DNA from: Atherinomorus stipes
Taxonomy: Eukaryota > Chordata > Actinopteri > Atheriniformes > Atherinidae
Direction: 5' to 3'
DNA: 64,000 bases
Assembly: GCA_023101725.1 (NCBI GenBank)
Contig: JALJCO010012682.1
Coordinates: 2,774,599 to 2,838,598 of the forward strand
Part shown: piece by piece, positions 22,883 through 35,898 of the stretch
How positions within the stretch are numbered: position 1 is the stretch's first letter
Layout of the letters: each line of letters opens with the position of its first letter
Notes under the pieces: generated by a model
The model's input: only the letters and a program-made list of their open reading frames with translations
The model's database searches: none
Told to the model about the DNA's origin: nothing
Program-made: the position numbers and the translations under genes

Positions 22883-24883
22883 CTTTAGAGAACGAGTGTG
22901 TAACAATGATATTCTGTAGTCTATTGTGTTGTATTATCACAGCACCTTAATTAATAAAAGACACTAACTGTAATGCAGACAGTTTGAAAGGGACAGGAAT
23001 ACAGTATAATGAAAGTGAGCAAAGCGTTTCATCTTGTAAAGAGACCGTGCTTGTATGTTTCAAAGTTGCCTGGGTCACATTACGTAATAGCGGTACTTTC
23101 TAGCAAGATATGTGGCAAAAGAAAAGTTAAAGAGAAAATCATGTGTGAAATGCTCCATTCAATAAGTTCAGCAAAAAATTATTGGTCTTTGTATCCAGAA
23201 TGGTAAATAATTAACAACTATGTTTGTGAGCAAGAGGGGGGTGGGGGGGTCCATCAATTCCATCTTTTCATTTGTAAGAGCAATTATGCTTTTATTTTTC
23301 CTGAAAAGTTGCTGTTGCATTTATGAGAAACATAATGAAAGAAATGCCCCTGCCGTCATTGTGACCCCCCTATAAATACTTGCAGTTGCTTCTTTTATAA
23401 TAGTGCCTTTAGCCTTAATGCTCAATCAAGTTTTAAAAGTTTCCCAAACCAAAGCCTGCCTGTAACATTTGGCTGTAGAATCAAGTTGTGACCTTGTTTA
23501 CTTTTCAAATTACCCGTCTTCAACAATATTACAAATTGGCATCTGTCAGAAAAATGAATGTAAAGCCAATAAACATAATGACTGAACCATGTTTTGTAGA
23601 TTCCTTAGAGGCCACTTTCTTGAGACACTCCATGAGTTAGCCAATGTACACAGCTGACAGAAAATAGCTGTGGCTACACACTGTAAGATCAGAGGGCTCT
23701 TGCCATGAGCTAATCATTCCATGTGCCATATAGGCAAGTGTTGAAGGAGTGTTGCCCTGTTTATTTATAGGAGTCTCTAAGGTTCCACCACAGAGGCTGT
23801 ACTTCAGAGCTGGATTAAATTACAGCTCTGGTAAAAGAAGAAAATACAGTATCTATTCAGACACAAACATTAATATAGATTGCCACGATAACACTATAAG
23901 CAGATTTATTTAGGATTATTTTTAATAGTTTGAGTGGTGTTATTTTCCTCTAAGTGTAGTTCTTTTTGCAAAGACGCAAAAACAAATGTTCATAATTATG
24001 TCAATAATTTTCTTGGTGTCTTCATTTACATGAACTTGAAAATCTAAATACTTGCAACTTGCAATGTTATATAATCATAGTTTGTGACAGCTGTATAGGG
24101 AACAGTAATCTCTTTAACGAGATCAACATGTGCCATCATTAACAACAAACCAGTTAACCAGTGAAAAAAGCAACAAATGACACAATGCTAAGGAAAAACT
24201 TTTAATTAGCCTGCAACAACTTAGAGTTCGAATGTTCAGTACCAGTCCCAGTCTGACCTAACATCACAGTTCAGCAGTCTGTTTAGCTGACTGCAACATG
24301 TACGCACATGGAAAACACTGGAGTTAATATTAAGTAAACTGAGCTTCAGAACAAGAGAGGCCTTGTAAGTACTGCAAATGCGGTACTTCCTGTAAAGAAA
24401 AAAAAAATCAGAAAAGGGAAAATCTGCTCTTGCTTCAAATGACTTGAAATTATTTGGACAGCAGAAAGTTGGCTGTTGAAACCTAAATATGCTCACAAGA
24501 AAAGAAACCAATGGAGTTGCTGTATGTAACAGATGTGTGAGCAGAAACTGGAACAAACTGGTTTTAGTGATAGCCTACATACTTTAAAGTTATATAACAA
24601 GATGTTTTGCTCTCAATATCCACCTGGTCGGGATGCTTCTTCAAAAATGTTTTCTGTTTAGCATCCATATTGTTATTGTGACCATAAAATAAACTGGAAT
24701 GAATTTCAAGACAGATTTAAAAAAAAAATTTTTTTTTAATCAATGCGAGATCAAAACTGGTCTCGCAGTAGCAGCCTTCAGATATTTTCCAGGGTCGTGT
24801 GTCCTCAGAAATCTTAGATGCCCAAAACGTGATATTTTACCATCCATTCAATTCTTTGTTTATACTTTATTATTCCACTGCAG
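22883..24883. other. Intergenic, no gene recognised
   Basis: I find no supported coding region, RNA gene or clear transposon. Short open frames here have no family resemblance. Confidence 0.45.
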
Positions 24884-25259
24884 AGCAAGGTTATAATAGT
24901 TTGGGATTTTTAATTAGTTTCAGTTTTTATTAATAAGTTTTTTATTAAACTTATTAAGTTTTGACTTTTTGTTTTTTTCAATTCACTTAGTTTAAGTTAG
25001 TTTTTTGAGCAGGTTTGCTAGTTTTTATTAGTTTTTATTTTTTGGAAAATGCTTAGTTTTAGTTTAGTTTTTATTAGTTTCAGTGTTAGTTTTAGTTTTT
25101 GGGGGTTTGTTTTCCATAAATTATATAGTTATTTGTCTAGTGTGACATTCAAAATGATCAGAAAGTCACTCAGAGTAAAACTGGTAGAGCAAAGTAAATA
25201 GATTAAGAAATAGATTTCATATCAACCCAAAAGGCTCATATAACTATAATAACCTTGCT
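24884..25259. mobile_element. AT-rich MITE with GCAAGGTTATNATAGTT ends
   Basis: The left end AGCAAGGTTATAATAGTTTG is mirrored by the right end AACTATAATAACCTTGCT. The interior is dominated by TTTTAGTTTTAGTTTTTATTAG-like runs, a known type of fish non-autonomous DNA transposon. No unambiguous target duplication was found. Confidence 0.75.
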
Positions 25260-27419
25260 GGAGAGTCATGGTTTTACTGGAGTCTTTTCCAGTGGCTGTA
25301 GGTGAGCAGCAGGACACTCCCTGGACAGGTTATAAACTACCACCAACTAGATCAAACTATAGATTAAACTGTATGTCTTAGATGTAAAGTGGCCTGTTGC
25401 AGTCTATTCACGGGAACCGATAATTTGAATTTATGTTTTCTGTGACAGGGGCAGATAATATAAGTGATTACTTCTTTCTGCTCCTTTTTATCTAACAATA
25501 GTGGTTGGCAATATGTTTGTGAAATTGATTTTGTTTTAAAATAATGAAATAAATAAGAAAAGAATAGGAGAAAAGAAAGATAATTTGGGTATTTTCTAAG
25601 TGCAGAGTGCAGCAAATTATCCAACAACTAATGAGTCTTTAATACGATCCTGTTCTGGATATGTAGATCATAAGCTACAACAAAAAAAAAAAAAAGCTAT
25701 CATATTTACCATATTTACAATTCGGTTGGTTTCTCCCTCCTCTCTAAAATAACCAGGTACATTTCTACAAATTTGAGCTGGTAAATATTTTGTATGTTCT
25801 GAGTTTACGAAGTCACTCTGTGATTTTTCACGGAATTACATAATAAACTGAGGGAGATGAGGCTGGATCACAGGCTGTATTATGCAGTGCTACTTCTTTT
25901 GGTTGATGTATTCTGAGCCTAAAGCCAGCTTTTCCAACACTATCTATGGCTTACCTGACTATATCACAATGGTAAATTTAACTGAACATATTATCTGCAG
26001 CAATCTCGCGACCCTGAACTGGATAAGCAGTAAAGAAAATGACAGACTGATATTATCTGCTTTGGAGCAGGTGTGAGCTTTTCATTTAGGAACCAGCATG
26101 TGTGGCTTTTGGAAAGCTTTCTTGCAAATAATTAGGCTTATAGTCCAAGTAGTTTAGGGACATGTTGCACATTAATGAGCATAACAAAAAAAGAAAAAAA
26201 AATTGTAGATGTGCGCAGAGTTAGCATTTATACTAATTTACATAAGTCTGTCAGTAAGTTTTGACCAAAATAACCATTAAAGCAGGGAGCTTTAGTTTCC
26301 AACAGTCTGTGGGCAGCTGCCTGCAGATTCTGCATAAAATATTGGCTCTTAGAGTCGATTACATTCTTGATATCAGCACTGTGGTCTGTGTAAATCAAAC
26401 CTTGTGTATTGCTATGTGAAATAATCTGGCTGGGGCTCAAATCAGAGTGAATTTAGATCACTCAAACACAAAAAGATGTCCTGACAGCAACAGAAGTCAA
26501 CAGGAGCTAAATCAGCTGGTGGTGGAACAGCCAAATGTCGGGAGACAGGAGTCTGAAAGTAGAATATATAAACATAAAGCTCCTAATAAAGTTTGACTTT
26601 GAGACCTTTGAAGATACCCTTGATTAATAACGCATGTGTGGTTCTCTTGTGAACTGATCCTCCCGCAGTTGCCACCAGCCCAGATTTTGGACGACTCAGT
26701 CGGCTAAAAAAGGGAAAGGCTTGATCAAGGAGTGAAATAATAATCCGAGGTAGACGTGGGACAAGACATGCAGAGGCATTTCCAAAGAACCCTGCCCTCC
26801 GGATCTCAGGTGTCCAGTTTCATGTCTTGCTGCATGCCTCATTGCCTATCTGCAAAAACATGAACATCAACTTCAGATGACAGCAGGCTAAAATTGGTGG
26901 CTATCAAAACGCAGGAACTGGCGAGGAGCCTGGCCGGGGTGTACACTTTGTGGAGTGGAACCCCTGGGTTCAGACACCTCGGGGTGACCAGTCTTAGCTC
27001 TGCTCACTTGCAGCACAGGTAATGAGGATAGAATAAGCACAGCTTAAGTTCACCGAGGCAAATACTTTCACACTGTTAATTGGATGGAGCATCATCCCCA
27101 TCATATCTTTGAGTCCAGCTTATATCACTTGGATCACAAATTCCACTTCAGACTTGGCAATAACATAACAACATGAGTCTCCAGTTGCAACTGCTTCCAC
27201 TGGAAAAAATAATGTACATTTAGAGGTGTACCAGGAAAGAAATTCAGTCTGGGACTTATCCACTGGGACTGGCCAGGAGGTGACGGAATGCATGGGGGTT
27301 GGTCTGTTGCCCGGATGTGTGAGGATTGATTACATATGTACAGTCGCATGTTCTCATGTGCACCCTGAATAGTTGTGATGTTATGCGCTTCCCTTACAGA
27401 GGCTTGTAAAGTCTGACTT
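25260..27419. other. Intergenic, no gene recognised
   Basis: Nothing beyond short random frames and an A run at about 25680-25694. No gene or complete mobile element could be supported. Confidence 0.45.
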
Positions 27420-28200
27420 CATGTGAGCTCAGAGAAATTATTAGCTTCAGAGTTGAACAGCTTTCCCCCTCAATTGGGCAAGAAGATGACAGCGATGTCC
27501 TGGGTCACTGTCTGCCTGACTGGCAGACCACAGAGTGCATCTGTAGCACTCAGACAGCTCCACAGAGCTCCCTTTTTCTTCACCATCTACACCTTTACTG
27601 TAGAAGTTTTCTGATCGCTCTGCAGTAGTTGGATGCTTCAAAGAGCACAGCAAAGTGGTGAAAACCAAAGACATGGTTGTGGACAGTCGAGGGTCAAGCC
27701 CTCAGCGGTCTCTGTTTGCATTAGGAGAGTTTATGTTGACTGTGCAAAATTCCCAATACCTGAGATTTGGAACATTTATTGACAGTAAACTGGACTTCTG
27801 TGGACATGTTTCTTTACAGGAAAGGCAAAAGCTATCCTTACTCTCTGAAGCATCTGAGGTCATTCAGCATTTGCCAGAAGATGCTTTTTTTGAGCGTCTG
27901 TTTTGTTCAGAGCTGTTCTTTATGCAGGGCAGCAGACTGATAGTGCCTGACACTGACAGACTAAACATGAACAATCTGTAAAGCCACTTATGTTGTAGGT
28001 GTGGAGCTGGACCCTGGCAGTAGTGTCAGGGAGGAGGATGCTGTTCAAGTGGAGGACTATACTGGACTACCCTTCACACCCAGCCCACAACATGCTGAAT
28101 GACATCAGGAGCACAGTCAGCAACACACTGGCTCCACCTCAGTGCAACATACAGTAGAACACCACAGGAAATCATTTGCTCCTGAGCGCATCAAACCCAT
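27420..28200 (+). mobile_element. Degenerate LINE reverse transcriptase relic
   Basis: Fragments in shifting frames keep the order of a CR1/L2/Rex1-type polymerase: WVTVCLTGRPQ and FFFTIYT (like FLTGRPQ...LFTIYT before the catalytic box), then VKTKDMVVDSRGS and YLRFGTFIDSKLDFCGHV (like KTKEMVVDFR...YLGVHIDNKLDW). After 28040 come LLKWRTILDYPSHPAHNMLN-like residues typical of the C-terminal domain. Frameshifts and stops make it non-functional. It belongs to a different LINE family from the pieces at 5.3 and 54-63 kb. Confidence 0.75.
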
Positions 28201-31200
28201 AACTCCTAGATCTTCAATCAGAATGGTAATGTTCTGAAAGAAAATGTTGTAATTTTACTTTTACTTTATTGCATTTTATTTTATAACCTGGTTGGTTAGT
28301 ATTGTCACATGGTCAAGGATGCAACACATAATGTGACACGTCTCCTCAACCTTCCTGTTGGTTGTAGTTAATTGCAAGTTCTGCACAGTAAAGAATGCCC
28401 AACGTAAAAGGTACTTCTGTCTTACTGAGCTTTTATAGGCACCATACAGTCAGACAATACAGCAAAGATCTCTGTTAATGCCCTAAATATTGTAACGAAT
28501 TGTAACTGACTACATCAGTTACGGATTGTAACTCCTTTTTTTTTTATGTTTCTTTTTTCAGTCAATACAGTGCCTTTTAAGTCTTGCTACTTCTTACCAT
28601 CAATTTTTTTTCCTATTTTCCATCTATTTCTACCTGTGCTTTACCTTACTCAGCTGTATCAGGAAGAAGGGTAATGCAGCAATTTCCCTCTTCAACTATT
28701 GAAGTATTTCTGGTTTTGATTCTGATAAAGATTTACCGTCAGTGGAAGTAAAACAAACACCAAAACATTCCTCTAGTCTCAAAAGTTGGTACGCTGTCTA
28801 AAATTGTAATAAAATTGTAGTGCAATGATTTTTTTTATATCATTTAAGTATTTGTTTTACTGAAAGTTAATCACTTTTAAACAAGTTCTCCACTGCAAAG
28901 ACTTCCAGAAAAAAAAACGGGAGGATTGGTGTTATTTTCTCCAGATACAGATACAAGCAGTTTAAAAGGCCACAAGTTAAGTTTAATTTTAATGCTTCTC
29001 TGTGTTCAGTTTAAAAATAAGATTAAACTTTTTTGTATAACACTGGAATGTTTTTTAAGGTTGTTTCTTTAGTCATTAAGAGGGAAATTTGTGCAGGTGT
29101 TTCAGCACAATGTGAGAAACTGCAGGGAAATGGCTGAGAAGTTTAGGAACATTGTTCAGCATAAAACTGGACAGAATTTGAAAGTGTCTACAAAATATCA
29201 ATAAGAGATTCTGCAAATCCAGAGAAATCTAGTATCAAATGGTGTCAAATGCTGACTTGACATGAACTGCCATGCTGTTTTTATCATGGATTCTGAGCCT
29301 GGAGGCGTGGCCGGTGGATAACTAGCACAGCTGGAAGGAATCAGGCTCGTTACTGCCTGACTGCAGTACTCCAGGCTGAGCCTTGGTCACTGCTGGATTG
29401 TTGCTGTGTTGTGGTACACCAGCTTGTGCAGTCAGAAAAAATGCCATCTTCTGGGAATTAATCTGATGATCCTGATCTTTTGAAGTGTTTGTGCCTGTGA
29501 GCCTGGGCTGCTTCACTGCTGGAGCCATGTCTGCCCACTCACCAGTCCAGGTCCACTCTCTCCGTGACAGACTGTGTTCAGTTTTATGTTAAATACCTTT
29601 TTAAATACTTCATATTTACATTTTACTGAACATCTAAACTTTCCCAATTATAGGTTAATTAAAATTGGTTTTAGTTATATATGTGTAATTCAAATTCTTT
29701 CTAAAGGAATCATATAGACTTTATGCTAAGTCTCTAAATAATAGGTAGTTGTCACTTCGTGTCTATGAACTCATTCCAGTGTTTGAGACGGTGTCATCAC
29801 CAGCCTTACAGAGCATACGTCACCCTGGCTCTGATGTCCCCCTATTTCATTTTGAGCAGAGTGTCTGGCACTAAAACAATGTGACCAGCATTGCTGACCC
29901 ACTAAAAACTCCTCTTTCAATTTATAACACAATCTTAAACACACAAAACATGATGTACTCATGCATTCATTCACCAATCCTGCTAATGGCAAAGCCAGAT
30001 ATACACTTACAGAAATACACACATGCACACAGTGCAAATATTTGGCCCCGGGGTTCGGCAGGAGGTGAAAGCCAAGGGGAGTCGCTGACACAAGTTGCTA
30101 CTGTGATTACCTCACGTCTGTAATGGGTTAGGAAGGAAACTCATCCTGTGTATATTTAGACAAAGACAAGTTTTGGGGGATCAGGTGTAATGGATTTAAA
30201 TGCTCAAAGTTATATCCTTCATAAAAATGTTCTTCGAAATAACTGAGATAATTACTGGTAATAAGCTTTGATTTTGATTGTATCATGGTGATATTTTATT
30301 AGCACAACTCTTACGTCACACTGTCCTATTGAGACAATCAATGCTGTTTTTTGTTTTTTTTTTACTGATAAAAGGGTTGATCATAAGAATGAAAAATAAT
30401 TAAAATGGAACTGTTCTAATGGTGTAAATGACGATCAAAGCCCCTGATTTCATCAAAGAGGGATTAGAAAGCAGATGTTCTCTTGCTGTGAGTGAATTCA
30501 CAGTATCTTGTTACCGAGAGGGGTCTCCTGCCTTCATAGGTCCAGCCATTAATAACGAAGGGAGGTTCCTCACTGTCAGCAATCGAGCACCCTGCCAGCT
30601 TTATGACATGTGTCGCTGCATATCCATCTCCATAGCCTGTCTGTATATATTTATATGGAACCTGACATACACATAGTGACAAAACATGCACGACACTGTT
30701 GTTAAATAATCCAATGAGACAAATACAGATGAGAGATTTTTTTCTCAGATAAATTAATTAATGAATTATTAAAGCTAGTAGAGGAAAGTGGCTGCAGATT
30801 CTGACAGAAAGATTTATCCTAATTTCTTTCCCCCTTTCTTTATGACTGACAAACATGGCCTACAGAATTAGCGTCATGTGTTCGAACCTTAGTTTGTTTG
30901 TTATTGTTTGTTTCCTTGGATACAGTCAGGACCTTTTGCCTCTGCCTCACCCAAACAGACGTTGGGTGCATGCGCTATGCTAACACATTAGCAGCAGGTG
31001 GTACCAAGCCATGAAGCTGATATTTGACTCTGAAGTCCTCGCCTTTGTTCAGCACTGGGGAGAGTGGAAAAATGTTTACCCCTGCTAGGCTTTTTAACCT
31101 GAACTGAAATTAAGAATCCTTTGTGTCATAAAGGTTAATGGCAAGTTAAGATCTAGGTTACAGTGCAGCTTGGTTTCAGTTGCTCTGATTAACACCTTCG

Positions 31201-32444
31201 TGCTGTTATTATTGTGCTGTTGAGTTCACAACTGCAACATCTGACTTTATGAAAGCAGTAAAAGTGAAAATGCAAGCTACATAAATCGGTCACATTGCTG
31301 CAGAGTGCATAACTGTTTGCTGTGTACATCTGGCACTTCTTCAAAGCTTTTTGGGTTTTCATTTAGCCCTCGGTAGAATAGGAGGAATAAAAATATGAAA
31401 CGGTGAACTTTGAAGGTGTTTTGGATAAAACACTCCCCTTGCTCATCTCAGGCTACTTCTGGAGCAGCCCATATTCAAAGTTTTACAACTGAGACCTTTA
31501 GGTGCAAGTAACGATGAATGTTATTTTGGCTGCAGCTTCCTGAAGGCGCTATCCCCTCTGGCTACTCAGGTGTCAGTCAAGCCAGCAGTTTCCACTGGCT
31601 GGGTCTGTGATGGCCCCTGGTTATACGAGGCTCTGCGCTTCAGAGCATTCGGGTTATTTAATCTTATATATTTCAAGACACATCTAATACCTGGCCTCAA
31701 AAAAAAAAAAAACACTTGACTCTGCTTAACAGTGATGTTTGTCACGTTCATTAGTGGTCCTGGTTTCTAAAATGGGGGACCGTGACCCAAAGTAGACATG
31801 GTGTGGGTCCTGGAGGCTCCCCCTTGTGACAAGAATAACCATGATTTCATGAATGAAGGACCTGCAGAGTGAGGGACTCCATTCCTGAGGACGCTGGGGT
31901 CTGAAAACAACCTGGCCCTATACTGCACAAAACAAGACTATGGACTTGAAAGAAAAGATATTAGGGAGAGAACTTGTTTGCTTATTTCAGTCAAAAAAGA
32001 TTTGTGCTACATGTTTGGAAACCATTGCTTTGAAGTGACTGAGTATGAGTGAGACAGCAGCAGCAGCAACAGCAGCAGCAACAAGTGTCATCTGGTCTTC
32101 CAACATGGGGAGGGCTTTGGAGTTTAAAACGGTGAGAATATGATAGCCTTCTGGAGCCGTTAGTATAGCTTATGCAAGTGGAGATCTGTGTACACTATTG
32201 AAAGTTGGCAGTTCAGAGGCACTAATCTGACAAAAAAAAGAGGTGGTGTAAATAAATAACGCTACAACAATTTTGGACATCAACAACTACAAGTGTTGGG
32301 GAGCAAAAGAGGGACATTGCCTTGATCTAAGGAAGGAGGGGGGGCTGCATGAGAGAGAGAGAGTTAGAAGGACGGACGGGGAAAAGGGTAAGAGGAAGGC
32401 ACCAAGGAGGTGAGTGACGGATTTACCCTCAGAGGGGTAAAAAG
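28201..32444. other. Intergenic DNA and probable kcna6 5' leader
   Basis: No gene in 28.2-31.9 kb. A segment at 29290-29580 looks repeat-like (GGAGGCGTGGCC, then CACAGCTGGAAGGAATCAGG), family unknown. A candidate splice acceptor (ttgcttatttcag) ends at about 31989. An interrupted AGC/AAC tract lies at 32057-32085. The bases from there to 32444 could be the kcna6 5' UTR, including G-rich and GA-rich runs at 32334-32365. Exon limits are not certain. Confidence 0.4.
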
Positions 32445-33884
32445 ATGACTGTGGTGTCTCAGGACAATCAGGAAGAGACTGTGGTGATCACTCCTTTGTT
32501 GCAAGATGCTGCTGACTTGGAACCATCGGACCAGGAATGCAGCGAGAGGGTGGTCATCAACATCTCAGGCCTGCGTTTCGAAACGCAGTTGAAGACCCTC
32601 TCGCGCTTTCCGACCACGCTTTTGGGAGACCCGCGCAAAAGGATGCGTTTCTTTGACCCTCTGAGAAATGAATATTTCTTTGACAGGAATAGACCGAGCT
32701 TTGATGCCATTCTTTATTATTACCAGTCAGGAGGGAGGCTCAGGAGGCCTGTGAGCGTACCTGTGGATATTTTCCTGGAAGAAATAAAGTTTTATGAACT
32801 TGAGGAAGAGGTCATACAGCTTTACAAAGACGACGAGGGTTTGGCAAGGGAGGAGGAGCGCCCGCTGCCCACTAACGAGTTCCAGCGGCAGCTGTGGCTT
32901 CTCTTTGAATACCCGGAGAGCTCAGGACCCGCACGGATAATTGCCATTGTGTCAGTGATGGTCATTTTGATATCCATTGTTATATTCTGCTTAGAGACTT
33001 TACCCGAGTTCAGGGAAGTCTCCCCAGAGATGGACAGCCTCGCCAATGGAAGTTCTCAAGGCAAAGAGCCCAATCCGTTCACAGATCCGTTTTTCATGGT
33101 GGAGACGCTTTGCATTGTGTGGTTCTCCTTTGAATTCAACATGAGATTTCTGTCCTGTCCCAGTAAGGCGGCATTCTTTAAAAACATGATGAACCTAATC
33201 GATGTTGTGGCCATAGCACCATACTTCATCACCCTGGGCCTCGATCTTGCAGAGAATCAGGGCAGCAGCCAGCAGGCTGCTTCTTTGGCCATACTAAGAG
33301 TCATCCGACTGGTGCGTGTTTTTAGGATTTTTAAACTCTCCAGACACTCCAAGGGTCTCCAGATTCTTGGCCAAACACTTAAAGCAAGCCTCAGGGAGCT
33401 GGGATTGCTGATATTTTTCCTGATTATTGGAGTAGTTTTATTCTCCAGTTCAGTTTATTTTGCTGAAGCAGAAGATCCCGAGTCTGAATTTTCAAGTATA
33501 CCTGATGCGTTTTGGTGGGCTGTGGTGACAATGACAACAGTTGGCTATGGAGACATGTGTCCCTCCACCATTTGGGGTAAAGTTGTCGGATCTTTGTGCG
33601 CAATCGCCGGAGTGCTGACCATAGCTTTGCCTGTTCCTGTAATAGTGTCCAATTTCAATTATTTCTACCACAGAGAGAACGAAGAGGAGGAAAATGTTCA
33701 GTACGTCCACGTGACTTGTGGGCAGCAGGAACCGCAGTCCTCATTAGGTGACAGTGACTCCATCAAAAGTAACCAATCGCTCTCCAAATCTGAGTCCTAT
33801 CAGGGAAGCGATGAATTGGAAGCTTTGACACACCTACACGTGAACGAGCCAGAGACATACAGTGGGAAACTAACAGATGTATAA
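32445..33884 (+). CDS. kcna6: Voltage-gated K+ channel Kv1.6-type (Shaker)
   Basis: Pore-forming subunit of a delayed-rectifier K+ channel; four subunits assemble in the plasma membrane. Intronless CDS, 479 aa. T1 tetramerisation domain about 35-130 ([15 protein letters not shown]). S1 about 165-186, S1-S2 loop with an Asn-glycosylation site NGS (201-203), S2 about 215-235, S3 about 247-266, S4 [17 protein letters not shown] (284-300), selectivity filter TTVGYGD (364-370), S6 with [11 protein letters not shown], and a C-terminal PDZ ligand TDV. The C-terminal run YVHVTCGQ (420-427) matches Kv1.6 (YTHVTCGQ) and separates it from Kv1.1/1.2/1.5. It is shorter than human KCNA6 (529 aa), mainly in the S1-S2 loop. 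Odd residues: F231-N232 in S2, C372 two residues after the filter's GYGD, and W377 where Kv1 channels normally have Gly. It lies 4.8 kb upstream of kcna1 on the same strand. Confidence 0.9.
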   Translation: MTVVSQDNQEETVVITPLLQDAADLEPSDQECSERVVINISGLRFETQLKTLSRFPTTLLGDPRKRMRFFDPLRNEYFFDRNRPSFDAILYYYQSGGRLRRPVSVPVDIFLEEIKFYELEEEVIQLYKDDEGLAREEERPLPTNEFQRQLWLLFEYPESSGPARIIAIVSVMVILISIVIFCLETLPEFREVSPEMDSLANGSSQGKEPNPFTDPFFMVETLCIVWFSFEFNMRFLSCPSKAAFFKNMMNLIDVVAIAPYFITLGLDLAENQGSSQQAASLAILRVIRLVRVFRIFKLSRHSKGLQILGQTLKASLRELGLLIFFLIIGVVLFSSSVYFAEAEDPESEFSSIPDAFWWAVVTMTTVGYGDMCPSTIWGKVVGSLCAIAGVLTIALPVPVIVSNFNYFYHRENEEEENVQYVHVTCGQQEPQSSLGDSDSIKSNQSLSKSESYQGSDELEALTHLHVNEPETYSGKLTDV

Positions 33885-33904
33885 AGAGGACGATTTTATT
33901 TCTG

Positions 33905-35463
33905 GTAAGTTGTATAGTGGACTCAGCCTACAATACACTTGGTTTATTCTTGTCAGACGTTCTAGGTACTTTCTGCATGCAACCCCCACTGATTCCAACA
34001 AGTGGAGTTTCACATATTCCCCAAACAAGAAAGCTTACCTTAAATATGCCCTATGACACTTGGCACATTTTCACACACAGAAGTTATTGTTAGAACAACA
34101 TGACATCACCGCAGTGCGTAAATATAGTGCGCCACCTCGGGCACATTGCGCATGTCACGTCTATACATTTTAGGCTTTTCGCGTGTCATTTTACGGTGTT
34201 ATATATCAGGCGTTAAATAACACGTGAAATGGTTAGAGTCAGGGTACAGATTCAGGGTGTGGTGTCGGCGGCGTCCGTTGAGACTGCATGTTGGGAAATG
34301 TCATGCAAAAAGAAAAAGGACAGGGAGAATCACCCTTGGAGGTGTATGACAGGGGATGGAAGTTGTGGATTAAATAAAGTCACAGCAGTTTTGTTGAATC
34401 AAAGTTCCAACCATCCCTTTAAAATGTGAAAGATGAATAAGAGAATGTTTTCTTGTCTTGAGATATTTACATATATATGCTTAATTCTGCTAACTAGATA
34501 TCAGGCGATGTTCAGGTAGGCTTTCTGTTTTCCTGCATGACAAAATATCTTCCTCTTAATGACATCGATTTGTCTACTTTTGTAATCTCAAATATCAGAG
34601 ACTGATATGAGGACAATAATCTGTCAAATTGCAGCTTGGATTTATAGGGGTCATATGTATGTCTGTGAGTCCTAGGTGTCGTGAAGACCACCCCGACGCA
34701 TCTTCGCAAATGCTAATGTTTCTCAGTCCCAGCGAAAACTTTGAACCTAATACTTAAACAGAATGTGGTTTTTTTTCCCCCACGAAAAATTGTTTCTTTG
34801 CCTACAGATGTGCCTTCCAGTGTTTACCTTGTGACATTACTGTGAAAATTAACAATTAGCCTAACTGATGAAGGCCGCGATTAAGAAACAGGTTCTCGTA
34901 CTTTTCGAAGTTACAATTCATCTGTTCTTCCACTTAAAGTGAGACTGAATGCGTCTGGAGAGGTGCAACACTCCGCCTTGTCTTACAAACAAGTAGGGCA
35001 CAATACAGATATATATCTACGCATGAATACATAATTACCAAGTTATTAAACTAATTATGTCCAATGTTATTGCATTTTTATTCAATTAAAATTTCCGGTC
35101 AGTTCGAAACCGCCATCACCAAATAAACCCAGAGTTGTTAATACAGTTAGAATTTAACAGAATATAGACATGACAGTCTTTATGTTTATAGAAAGTCTGC
35201 AGCATGCTTCCATGGGAACCTGATCAGAGCTGGAAAAAAGTGGGCTCTGAGCGCCACTGTGTGGATGATTAATCCCTCTGCAGACATGTAGCGTATTAAC
35301 ACTTCAGCTTGAGCATTTTTGCACTGTTACAGTTGGCCTTGACTGATTTAGCACAAGCACCAGCGATCACGCTCTCTACGTGGCCGGATGCTTGCAGTGG
35401 TTTACTAAGCCCTATCAACTCCAGATCTTAACACGGTGGGTTTCATTTTCTGCTTACTTACAG
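33905..35463 (+). other. Candidate intron in kcna6 3' UTR
   Basis: Twenty bases after the stop there is a strong donor, TTCTG|gtaagt (intron start 33905). A matching acceptor, cttacttacag, ends at 35463 and is followed by GTGGCAGACG. An AATAAA at 35893-35898 would end a second, ~450-base exon. No coding region lies between. The junction would be close to the stop, so it would not be expected to trigger nonsense-mediated decay. This is an inference from splice-site appearance only. Confidence 0.4.
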
Positions 35464-35898
35464 GTGGCAGACGATTAGATGAAGCTTGTCGTCCCCTCAG
35501 AGTCACAACAAGGTACACGGGGGCATTCTCATCTTCTCCAATATATTGGATCATTTTCTCACGGATTACGCTCGCATTGCCAGTGTTTTAACCTACAGAG
35601 ACTTCCCGGTGGACACTCATGGAGAAGGCAATGAACATTGTGTGTAACATCCGTAGAAAACAACAATAACATTCTTTTGTTTAGACTTTGTAAATGAATG
35701 TGCATAAAAAGGGCCTGTTGTATATATATATGGTGAAATTTGTAACTTTTACTCTTCCCTCTCCCATCCAGCTTCAAATGCCAAGTTGAAAATGTATTGT
35801 TATTACAAATATGCAGATTGCATCGCAGCCCACTGTAAACAATATGCCCATGCTAGTGTGCATGGCATGCATTCACTGTGAATTTTAAATGTAATAAA

